A DNA stretch of 59,764 bases from an uncultured Oscillospiraceae bacterium. GTDB taxonomy: Bacteria > Bacillota > Clostridia > Oscillospirales > Acutalibacteraceae. Positions within the stretch are counted from its first letter, which is position 1. The number at the start of each line of letters is the position of its first letter. The stretch lies in assembly GCA_900546265.1 (NCBI GenBank), contig URCA01000020.1, forward strand, positions 1 to 59,764. Reading direction: 5' to 3'. Under the pieces are notes generated by a model. The model saw only the letters and a list, made by a program, of their open reading frames with translations, made no database searches and was not told where the DNA came from. Below are positions 17,040 through 23,949 of the stretch, in pieces. The position numbers were made by a program, and so were the translations under genes.

Positions 17040-17081
17040 AAAAACGTCCATCTGCGCAGCGTCGTGCAGATGGACGTTTTT
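17040..17081. terminator. Bidirectional terminator after the two-component genes
   Basis: A 16-bp perfect stem (17040-17055 with 17066-17081) with A and T runs. Its right arm reaches the stop codon of the leftward XRE gene. Confidence 0.88.
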
Positions 17082-17418
17082 ATTCTCCTGTCACTCCAGG
17101 TGCTTTCACATTTTCATCAGCGTGAAGCAGGCGATCCAGTAGATCGCGGAGAAGCTTAACGGCCTGCGCTTCTTCCGGTGTCATGTCGTAATACTTAATC
17201 GCCGGGGCGTCGGGCATACCCAACAAATAATCGGTAGTGGTGTGCAGAGTCAACGCCAAATTTTTAAGTATATCGGCATGAGGAGCCTCCACATAGGATT
17301 CATATCGGTTGATGGTGTCCCGGTTTACGCCGGATTTGGCAGCTAATTGTCTTTGCGACAAATTTTGAGCTTTCCGCAGTTCCTGAAGCCGGGCTCCGAA
17401 ATCGTACACGTCATCCAT
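17080..17418 (-). CDS. XRE-family transcriptional regulator
   Basis: 112 residues. The N-terminal helix-turn-helix LSQRQLAAKSGVNRDTINRYE (helices about 20-41) is Cro/CI type, followed by NLALTLHTTTDYLLGMP, the usual end of small SinR/XRE domains, and a short acidic helical tail. Base composition is lower in GC than the flanking housekeeping genes. It is the first of four XRE genes in five kilobases; no partner toxin or phage gene is adjacent. Confidence 0.8.
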   Translation of the reverse strand: MDDVYDFGARLQELRKAQNLSQRQLAAKSGVNRDTINRYESYVEAPHADILKNLALTLHTTTDYLLGMPDAPAIKYYDMTPEEAQAVKLLRDLLDRLLHADENVKAPGVTGE

Positions 17419-17509
17419 TCATACACCACCCATCTGGTCTATGAAAATAGTATAACGAAATACAATGCTTGATTATCCGGCCAATATGTTGATAAATGAC
17501 ATGAAAATA

Positions 17510-17538
17510 TTGACAATTCTAAAAATATAACCTATACT
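17510..17538 (+). promoter_or_regulatory. Consensus sigma-A promoter pointing into antisense of an XRE gene
   Basis: TTGACA (17510-17515), 17-base spacer, TATACT (17533-17538). The nearest genes downstream lie on the other strand, so the transcript would begin with the hairpin at 17551-17593 and run antisense through the regulator at 17615-17833. No rightward coding region with a ribosome site is visible. Confidence 0.6.
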
Positions 17539-17550
17539 TGGAAGGGCGGA

Positions 17551-17593
17551 CACAAACGTGGGGGACATTTATCGAATGTCCCCCACGTTTGTG
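17551..17593 (+). repeat. 19-bp perfect inverted repeat behind an orphan promoter
   Basis: Arms 17551-17569 and 17575-17593 with a five-base loop TATCG form a very stable hairpin. Neither side has a T run of terminator quality. It would be the 5' end of the RNA made from the promoter at 17510-17538, or an operator or attenuator. Confidence 0.6.
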
Positions 17594-17614
17594 CCGTATT
17601 CGTGGCGCCCGCAC

Positions 17615-17833
17615 CTATTTTCGGGGCGGTTCGTTGCGATTGGTCCGGCCGAGTATGTAGTCGGTGGATGTTTTGTAAAAGTCGGCCAGGATCAACAGGT
17701 GTTCCACCGGTATGGTTCTATCGCCCCTTTCATACCGGGAGTAGACCGTCTGGCGGATATGCAGCAGTTCAGCCACCTCCACCTGACGCAGATCCATGTC
17801 GTTGCGCAAGTCCTTCAGCCTGGGAAAGTACAT
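17615..17833 (-). CDS. Small XRE-family regulator
   Basis: 72 residues from the ATG at 17831-17833, which has GGAGG upstream; a longer in-frame reading to 17932 lacks a good ribosome site. Nearly the whole protein is a helix-turn-helix domain: MDLRQVEVAELLHIRQTVYS followed by RYERGDRTIPVEHLL and the closing STDYILGRT. An opposing promoter at 17510 could make antisense RNA across it. Confidence 0.8.
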   Translation of the reverse strand: MYFPRLKDLRNDMDLRQVEVAELLHIRQTVYSRYERGDRTIPVEHLLILADFYKTSTDYILGRTNRNEPPRK

Positions 17834-17941
17834 GACACACACCTCCGTCGCCCTGAAGCAAGAGAAAATAGAGCCGGCGCGTCTGCCCGGGAAATCGATT
17901 CGGTCGGTTCCGTCACCCCTTGCTGGAATCACTTCCTGGTA

Positions 17942-17970
17942 TTGACATTAGCATGTGAAAATATTACACT
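17942..17970 (+). promoter_or_regulatory. Second consensus promoter on the plus strand without a downstream sense gene
   Basis: TTGACA (17942-17947), 17-base spacer, TACACT (17965-17970). It points into the 3' end of the leftward gene at 17999-18550. Confidence 0.5.
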
Positions 17971-17998
17971 AATTATGGTAGTGCCGTGTGGTACTATT

Positions 17999-18550
17999 TC
18001 ACACCAGAAAACGTTTGGCGATGCCCGACGCCATATAGGCCGCCATGTCAATCGCCACATTTTTGCACAGGGGCGCGGTGTTTACAAAGGCGTCGTACTG
18101 GCCCTGGCAGGTGGCCCGGGCGATGGAGGTGATCAGCTGGGTCTGGTGGGAAATCATGGCGCTCCATTCCAGCTGTTTCCAGTGGGGGTTCATTTGGGAC
18201 AGGTGGCGGGCCATCTGGGCGCCGTTCTCCGCCCATTTGCGCCGGGCGGATTCGACGGCGGCGGGATCCCGGTGGCGGCAGCGCTGAGCGTAGATGATGA
18301 ACAGCCGGTTGTTTTCGTCCAGCAGGCTGACCTGCCGCTGGCCTTCCGGGCCGGGATAGTAGGCGGTGATCAGCCCTTCGTAGGGCCGCTTCTGGGCCAG
18401 CAGCTTTTCTTTGACCTCGCTCGCGTTGGGGGTCTGGAACAGGACGGCGTTCAGAAAGGTCAGAGACCAGAACAGGTTGTCGACGGCGAAATTGCCATAG
18501 TCCTGGTACAGCTCGAGTTCGTCCTGCAAACGGGCGGCGTCTTCCGTCAT
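17999..18550 (-). CDS. Uncharacterised protein, all-helical
   Basis: 183 residues, no signal peptide or membrane segment, AAGGAG nine bases before the ATG. The pattern of spaced tryptophans and small motifs in the second half (ARRKWAENGAQMARHL, NPHWKQLEW, DMAAYMASGIAKRF) resembles from memory a clostridial family often mislabelled acetylglutamate kinase, whose function is unknown; this is a weak resemblance. It has none of the nucleotide-binding motifs of real acetylglutamate kinase. The next gene is on the other strand. Confidence 0.65.
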   Translation of the reverse strand: MTEDAARLQDELELYQDYGNFAVDNLFWSLTFLNAVLFQTPNASEVKEKLLAQKRPYEGLITAYYPGPEGQRQVSLLDENNRLFIIYAQRCRHRDPAAVESARRKWAENGAQMARHLSQMNPHWKQLEWSAMISHQTQLITSIARATCQGQYDAFVNTAPLCKNVAIDMAAYMASGIAKRFLV

Positions 18551-18721
18551 GGGCGCAATCTCCTTTCGTGCCTGGCAGAGTTACGATGGATTTCTTTCCA
18601 GCGTATGCGCCGCGGGCTCGTCCGGTTCCGGCAAGCGAAGGCATAAACGCGGACTGGTTCCCGTATACATGTTCCATAGCCTGTCTCCTGCGTGCGCGGG
18701 GGACGAAGGAGTGTGTCATAC

Positions 18722-21376
18722 GTGAACGGAGCGGATTTCGAGCAGAAAGGACTGACGCCCGCCGAGGTGGTGCGGTCGCGGGAAGAGCATGGGTCCAACC
18801 AACTGACCCATAAGAAGCGCAACAGCTTTCTTCGTCAATTTTTAAGCAATTTTGGGGATCCCATCATCAAGGTGCTGCTGGTCGCCCTGGCGGTCAACCT
18901 GATTTTCTTGTTCCACCATTTCGACTGGTACGAATCGGCGGGCATCGCCATTGCCATTTTTTTAGCCACCTTTGTGTCCACGCTGTCGGAATACGGCAGC
19001 GAATCGGCGTTCAGCAAGCTGCAAGAGGACGCGGCCAGGCTGACCTGCCGGGTGCGCCGCCGCGAGGGGCTGCAGGCGCTGCCGGTAGCGGACGTGGTGG
19101 TGGGGGACATCGTGCTGCTCCAGGCGGGGGAACGGGTGCCGGCGGACGGCATCCTGCTGTCCGGCCGGGTGTTCGTGGATCAGGCGGCCCTCAACGGGGA
19201 AACCAAGGAAGCGGAGAAGCTCCCCGGCGGCGACGGCACGGATCCCCGGGATCTGCTGGCGGGCAACCGGCTGTTCCGGGGGAGCGTGGTCTGTTCGGGC
19301 GAAGGGGTGCTGCTGGTCCAGAAGGTAGGGGACAGCACCTTCTACGGCGGGCTGGCGCAGGAGATCCAGGAGGAGACCCGGGAGAGCCCGCTGAAGGTGC
19401 GCCTGGCGGGCCTGGCCAAAACCATCAGCAAGCTGGGCTACGCGGCGGCGGCGGTGGTGGCCGTGGCGGATTTATTCCACGCCTTTTACATCGACAGCGG
19501 CATGAACTGGGCCCGGATGGCCCAGGTGTTCGCCTCGCCGGCGGCGGTGTTCGGCCATGTGCTTCACGCCCTGACCCTGGCCATCACGGTGGTGGTGGTG
19601 GCGGTGCCGGAGGGGCTGCCCATGATGATCACGGTGGTGCTGTCCTCCAACATGCGGCGGATGCTTAAGGATCATGTGCTGGTGCGCAAGCTGGTGGGTA
19701 TCGAGACCTCCGGCAGTCTGAACATCCTGTTCACCGACAAGACCGGCACCCTGACCAAGGGGCGCCTGGAGGTGGGCAATTTCCTGACCGGCAGTGGGGA
19801 GGCCTATCGGAAGGCGGCGGATCTCAAGCGGAAAAAGGGGCTGTGGGACTGGGTGGAGCGCTCCTGCTCCCTCAATTCGGAAAGCCTGACGGCGGCGGGC
19901 AAGGCCCTGGGGGGCAACGCTACCGATCGGGCGCTGCTGGACTATGTTCTGCCGCTGGCCCCGGGAAGGGAGGAGGCCAAGGGCCGGCACGTGCCCTTTG
20001 ACAGCGCGCGGAAGTTTTCCGCCCTGGAGCTGCCGGGCAGGCGGCTGACCCTGGTCAAGGGGGCGCCGGAGAAGCTGCTGGACGCCTGCAACCGGTATGT
20101 GGACGACACGGGGGCGTTCCGGCCCCTGGGAAGCACCCATCTGCTGCGGGCCAAATGGCAGGAGATGACCAAACAGGCCATGCGGGTGTTGGCGCTGGCG
20201 ATTTCCGAAACCGCGGTGACCGAGCAGGGGGAGTTCAGCCGGCTGATTCTGGTGGGGCTGGTGGGCATCCGGGATGAAATCCGGCCGGAGGCCCGCGCTT
20301 CCGTCGAGCAGGTGCGGGGGGCCGGTGTGCAGGTGGTCATGATCACCGGCGACAACAAGGAGACCGCTTCCGCCATCGCGCGGGAGGCGGGGCTGCTGGA
20401 CGCCGCGGACGGTGAGGACGCGGTGCTCACCGGCGGGGAACTGGCCGGCCTGAGCGATTTCCAGGTGCGCAAGCGGCTGCCGGCGCTGCGGGTCATCGCC
20501 CGGGCGCTGCCCACCGACAAGAGCCGGCTGGTGCGCATTGCCCAGGAGATGGGACTGGTGGCGGGGATGACCGGGGACGGCATCAACGACGCGCCGGCCC
20601 TCAAGCGGGCGGACGTGGGCTTTGCCATGGGAAGCGGCACCGAGGTGGCCAAGGAAGCGGGGGACATCGTCATCCTGGACGACAACATCGCCTCCATCGC
20701 CCGGGCCATCCTTTACGGCCGGACGATTTTCAAGAGCATCCGGAAATTTATCATTTTCCAGCTGACCATGAACCTGTGCGCGGTGGGGGTATCCATCATC
20801 GGGCCCTTCATCGGCATCGACACGCCGGTGACGGTGATTCAGATGCTGTGGATCAACATCATCATGGACACCCTGGCGGGGCTGGCCTTCGCCGGCGAGC
20901 CGCCGTTGGAGGAATATATGGCCGAGCCGCCAAAAAAACGGGACGAACCGGTGCTCAACCGCTATATGCTCAGCCAAATCGTCTGCATGGGACTGTTTAC
21001 CATCGGGCTGTGCGTGGTATTCCTCAAGGCGCCGATTTTCAAGACCTGGTTCCGGTACGCGGGGGATCCGATTTACCTGATGACCGCGTTTTTCGCCCTG
21101 TTTATCTTCTCGGGGATTTTCAACAGCTTCAACGCCCGCACCCATCGAATCAATTTGTGCTCCCACCTGTTCGGAAATTTGTCCTTCGTGGGAATCATGA
21201 CGGCGGTGGCGCTGGTGCAGCTGCTGCTCATTTATTTCGGCGGCAGCCTGTTCCGCACGGCGGGGCTGCAGCTGTGGGAGCTGCGGCGGGTGATGGCGCT
21301 CGCCTTCCTGGTGGTGCCGGCGGACATGATCCGCAAGCTGGTCATGCGGCTGTTCGGCCGCAAGGGGACGCTGTAA
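18722..21376 (+). CDS. Calcium-transporting P-type ATPase (P2 type)
   Basis: 884 residues from the GTG at 18722 (AAGGAG ten bases upstream; earlier GTG codons at 18692 and 18713 are possible). Phosphorylation site DKTGTLTKG with Asp339, actuator loop ALNGETKEAEK, the metal-site helix VVVAVPEGLPMMITVVL, the hinge GDGINDAPALKRADVGFAMG (about 618-637) and the last helices with NLCAVGVSIIGPF and QMLWINIIMDTLAGLAFA are those of PMCA/SERCA-like Ca2+ exporters. It pumps Ca2+ (or possibly Mn2+) out of the cell. It is monocistronic and ends at a hairpin; the flanking XRE genes may or may not control it. Confidence 0.92.
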   Translation: MNGADFEQKGLTPAEVVRSREEHGSNQLTHKKRNSFLRQFLSNFGDPIIKVLLVALAVNLIFLFHHFDWYESAGIAIAIFLATFVSTLSEYGSESAFSKLQEDAARLTCRVRRREGLQALPVADVVVGDIVLLQAGERVPADGILLSGRVFVDQAALNGETKEAEKLPGGDGTDPRDLLAGNRLFRGSVVCSGEGVLLVQKVGDSTFYGGLAQEIQEETRESPLKVRLAGLAKTISKLGYAAAAVVAVADLFHAFYIDSGMNWARMAQVFASPAAVFGHVLHALTLAITVVVVAVPEGLPMMITVVLSSNMRRMLKDHVLVRKLVGIETSGSLNILFTDKTGTLTKGRLEVGNFLTGSGEAYRKAADLKRKKGLWDWVERSCSLNSESLTAAGKALGGNATDRALLDYVLPLAPGREEAKGRHVPFDSARKFSALELPGRRLTLVKGAPEKLLDACNRYVDDTGAFRPLGSTHLLRAKWQEMTKQAMRVLALAISETAVTEQGEFSRLILVGLVGIRDEIRPEARASVEQVRGAGVQVVMITGDNKETASAIAREAGLLDAADGEDAVLTGGELAGLSDFQVRKRLPALRVIARALPTDKSRLVRIAQEMGLVAGMTGDGINDAPALKRADVGFAMGSGTEVAKEAGDIVILDDNIASIARAILYGRTIFKSIRKFIIFQLTMNLCAVGVSIIGPFIGIDTPVTVIQMLWINIIMDTLAGLAFAGEPPLEEYMAEPPKKRDEPVLNRYMLSQIVCMGLFTIGLCVVFLKAPIFKTWFRYAGDPIYLMTAFFALFIFSGIFNSFNARTHRINLCSHLFGNLSFVGIMTAVALVQLLLIYFGGSLFRTAGLQLWELRRVMALAFLVVPADMIRKLVMRLFGRKGTL

Positions 21377-21384
21377 TGGGAGCG

Positions 21385-21421
21385 GGGCGCGTTGCAAAAT
21401 CTTGTATTTTGCAACGCGCCC
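21385..21421. terminator. Hairpin after the P-type ATPase gene
   Basis: A 16-bp perfect inverted repeat (21385-21400 with 21406-21421) with AAAAT/ATTTT at the loop side. The outer end is GC-rich with no T run, so termination efficiency is uncertain. It lies between the convergent ATPase and XRE genes. Confidence 0.6.
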
Positions 21422-21439
21422 TGCGGAAGTGCCGGCTTT

Positions 21440-21739
21440 TCAGTCGCCGGAGTTGGCTTTGCGGAATTCGCTGACGACGCCGACGATGCTGAACATTTGG
21501 GACTCGGTCAGTCCATCCAGAGAAAAGGGCGATTCGGCTCCCACATGCACGTCGAGAAAGAAGTCGGCGGATACCTGAAAGATGTAACACAGTTTGACCA
21601 GAATTTTGTACGACGGGGTGCGCATATAGGTCTCGTACTGGCTGATGGTGGATTTGTCCACACCCAGCAGTCCGGCCAGATGCTTTTGCGTCCATCGCTT
21701 CTTCAGGCGCAGATATCGGATTTTCTCTCCAACATCCAA
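21440..21739 (-). CDS. XRE-family transcriptional regulator with TTG start
   Basis: 99 residues if it begins at the TTG at 21737-21739, seven bases after AGGAGG; the in-frame ATG further upstream at 21775 lacks a ribosome site. Helix-turn-helix region WTQKHLAGLLGVDKSTISQYE, then VKLCYIFQVSADFFLDV, typical for SinR-like repressors, and an acidic tail. It is divergent from the XRE gene at 21986, with an AT-rich 246-base intergenic region containing the repeated ATGACA motif. Confidence 0.8.
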   Translation of the reverse strand: MDVGEKIRYLRLKKRWTQKHLAGLLGVDKSTISQYETYMRTPSYKILVKLCYIFQVSADFFLDVHVGAESPFSLDGLTESQMFSIVGVVSEFRKANSGD

Positions 21740-21985
21740 AAGGTTTCCTCCTTTCTGAAAAGCAGTCCCCCTCATCCCCTTTGCCAGGCGGCTTTTTCTA
21801 TTGTATAATTTTGAAATTTACATGATGACATTTTTTATGACAGCCAGATAATATAGCATAACATGTTTTCCACAAAATGAAAATACGACCAAAAATTAGA
21901 ATACACAAATGCGTTTTAAACAGCAAGTTCCATGGGAATATGCAAACAATATGGAGAAAATCAAAGGAGAAGAGGAGGGGAACCG

Positions 21986-22234
21986 ATGGGCTTATGCGGA
22001 GAAAAGCTGCTGTCTCTGCGCCAGAGAGAAGGGCTGACCCAGAAGGAAGTAGCGGTTCAGCTGCATCTGGAGCGTTCCTGTTATACCTATTATGAGCTGG
22101 GGCGTTCCAACCCGTCCTACCGGTCGCTGCTGGGGCTGGCGCGGTTGTACGGAGTGACGGTGGAATACCTCATCGACGACGAAATACCGGTGCTGCCGCT
22201 GCCGGGGCACCCGATGGGCCGGCCGCGGCGATAA
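21986..22234 (+). CDS. Small XRE-family regulator
   Basis: 82 residues; GAGGAGGGG lies upstream of the ATG. Helix-turn-helix: REGLTQKEVAVQLHLERSCY then YYELGRSNPSYRSLLGLARL and GVTVEYLIDDE. The short proline/arginine tail is not conserved in the family. It sits 31 bases before a hypothetical gene and may be cotranscribed with it. Confidence 0.8.
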   Translation: MGLCGEKLLSLRQREGLTQKEVAVQLHLERSCYTYYELGRSNPSYRSLLGLARLYGVTVEYLIDDEIPVLPLPGHPMGRPRR

Positions 22235-22265
22235 CGGCGCGGCGCGGGGAAAACGGAGGTAAACG

Positions 22266-23087
22266 ATGGTCGTCGCGCTGCAGGTCGCGGGGCCGGCGCC
22301 CCGCCGATGGTTCCGCCGGCGGAAGGCGTCGGCGCAGATGGAGAAAATCCGGGTCGGGGACGGGATGTATTATCTGATTACCGCCCGGCCGGACAAGCGG
22401 GGCCGGCTGCCGTGGGAGGAGATCCGCCGGCTGGCGGGCCGGGGCGCGGGGCGGATGCTGCTGCCGGGCGGGCTCGAGGTGCCGGACGAAGCGGGGATAA
22501 AGCCCTTTTGCGGGGAGCTGCTGGGGCAGGAGATGATGGCGATCACCGCCGTGCACCTGCTGCGCGTCGGGACGGCCGCGCCGCGGCGCACCATGGCGGC
22601 GATTTACGATCCGCGGGGACGGATGCCGCAGCTGGCCCCCGCCCTGCTGCCTTATACGGCGGACGTACGGGTGGTGACCTCCCGGCCGGAGCTGTACGAG
22701 GAGCAGGAGGAGAAGGCCATGGATCAGTACGGGGCCACCTTTTTGGTGACCGGGGACACGGCGGCGCTCCACCGGGCGCCGCTGGTGCTGGCGCCGGAGG
22801 GGCTGGGCGGGCAGCGGGCAGGCACCCGCGGCTACGTGCTGTCGGGGGTGCAGGAGACGGGGCGCAACGTGGTGGGCGGCTACATCCCCCGGATCCCGTC
22901 CGATTGGCTGGCGGCCAAGCCCGCCTTCTGCGATCCCTGGATTTTTTTGTCCGCCATGTATGAATGGGGGGGCCTGCGGGGCATACTAGCCCGGCCGCCG
23001 GCGGCGCTGTGGATGAACGGGCGGTATATCCGCATCGAGGAGGCCGCGCTGAAGCTGGCGGGACTTGACATCGGGATTTCGGTTTAG
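22266..23087 (+). CDS. Conserved hypothetical protein
   Basis: 273 residues, ACGGAGGT upstream of the ATG. I do not recognise the family. The N-terminus is basic (about residues 12-20 RRWFRRRK) and the rest is soluble with alternating strands, including VTGDTAALHRAPLVLAPEG and a C-terminal WMNGRYIRIEEAALKLAGL. The internal TFLVTGDTA segment and regular alpha/beta pattern suggest a Rossmann-like fold; there is no signal peptide. The consensus greA promoter overlaps its last codons. Function unknown. Confidence 0.6.
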   Translation: MVVALQVAGPAPRRWFRRRKASAQMEKIRVGDGMYYLITARPDKRGRLPWEEIRRLAGRGAGRMLLPGGLEVPDEAGIKPFCGELLGQEMMAITAVHLLRVGTAAPRRTMAAIYDPRGRMPQLAPALLPYTADVRVVTSRPELYEEQEEKAMDQYGATFLVTGDTAALHRAPLVLAPEGLGGQRAGTRGYVLSGVQETGRNVVGGYIPRIPSDWLAAKPAFCDPWIFLSAMYEWGGLRGILARPPAALWMNGRYIRIEEAALKLAGLDIGISV

Positions 23088-23093
23088 TATAAT
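23065..23093 (+). promoter_or_regulatory. Perfect consensus sigma-A promoter of greA
   Basis: TTGACA (23065-23070), 17 bases, TATAAT (23088-23093). The -35 box is inside the last codons of the preceding gene and the -10 begins right after its stop. The leader to greA is about 125 bases and holds a small hairpin at 23105-23131. Confidence 0.85.
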
Positions 23094-23224
23094 ACATCTA
23101 TTGTGGAGCCGTACCTTCAGGGAGGCGGCTCCGCCCAGGCCGGGAGGAGGAAAGCCTCCGGCGTATCCGGCCTTCGATCATGACCCCGCCGGTTCATCCG
23201 GCCCCGGGAGAAATGGAGCGCGGC

Positions 23225-23698
23225 ATGGCAAAAGAATCGATTATGACCAGCGAAGGGCTCAAACGCCTGGAGGATGAGCTGGAAGAGTTAAAAACCGTCA
23301 AACGCAAGGAGATCGCCGAGAAAATCAAGGTGGCGCTGTCCTTCGGCGACCTGTCGGAAAACAGTGAGTACGACGAAGCCAAGAACGATCAGGCCATCAT
23401 CGAGGGCCGGATCGCTGAAATCGAGAATCAGCTGAAAAACGTCCGCATTCTGGACGAGAGCGAACTGAATACCGAGATCGTACACGTCGGTTCCCGTGTG
23501 CGTATCCGCGATGAGGCCGACGCGTCGGAGGAAACCTACAAAATCGTCGGATCCACCGAGGCGAATCCCATGGAGGGAAGGATTTCCGACGAATCCCCGG
23601 TGGGCAAGGCGCTGCTGGGCAACGGGGTGGGCGACACGGTGGAGATCGAGATCCCCGCCGGCGTGCTGAACTACACCATCCTGGAGATTTCGAAATAA
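23225..23698 (+). CDS. greA: Transcription elongation factor GreA
   Basis: 157 residues from the ATG at 23225 (GGAG six bases upstream); an in-frame ATG 45 bases earlier gives a non-conserved extension. The N-terminal coiled coil starts MAKESIMTSEGLKRLEDEL and carries the acidic tip GDLSENSEYDEAKNDQ (about 39-54) that reaches the polymerase active site and triggers cleavage of backtracked RNA. The C-terminal FKBP-like domain ends in EIPAGVLNYTILEI. The greA-lysS order is common in Firmicutes. Confidence 0.96.
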   Translation: MAKESIMTSEGLKRLEDELEELKTVKRKEIAEKIKVALSFGDLSENSEYDEAKNDQAIIEGRIAEIENQLKNVRILDESELNTEIVHVGSRVRIRDEADASEETYKIVGSTEANPMEGRISDESPVGKALLGNGVGDTVEIEIPAGVLNYTILEISK

Positions 23699-23734
23699 AG
23701 AACCGGCATGGCGTCATGCGGGTTCTTACGGAAC

Positions 23735-23784
23735 CGGGCGAGGCGGCCGGCAGCGGAGAGCTGTCCGGCTCGCCCGCCCGTTTT
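23735..23784 (+). terminator. Terminator after greA
   Basis: CGGGCGAG pairs with CTCGCCCG (23735-23742 with 23769-23776) and is followed by CCCGTTTT. A weaker stem just before it (23699-23727) may add to it. Confidence 0.6.
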
Positions 23785-23949
23785 CGCATACTAGTGTTTT
23801 GACCAAGTGATATTTTAGTTTCGCTGCTGCGCCCTCCGCCTTGCGGACAGCCAAGATTCTTGCAGGAATTCCTAATGTATAACCCGGTCAAAGCACGAGT
23901 TGACAAGTACAGCTGTCCGCTGCGGGCGGACAGGAAAGGACGGACATTT

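Noticed and set aside
19472..21397. 641-codon open frame opposite the calcium ATPase
   Set aside because: Shadow of a GC-rich gene; composition is dominated by His, Gln, Pro and Arg and there is no start signal.
23787..23949. T-box or other lysine riboswitch in front of lysS
   Set aside because: I looked for the T-box sequence and a terminator/antiterminator pair; only a short hairpin (about 23912-23932) is present.
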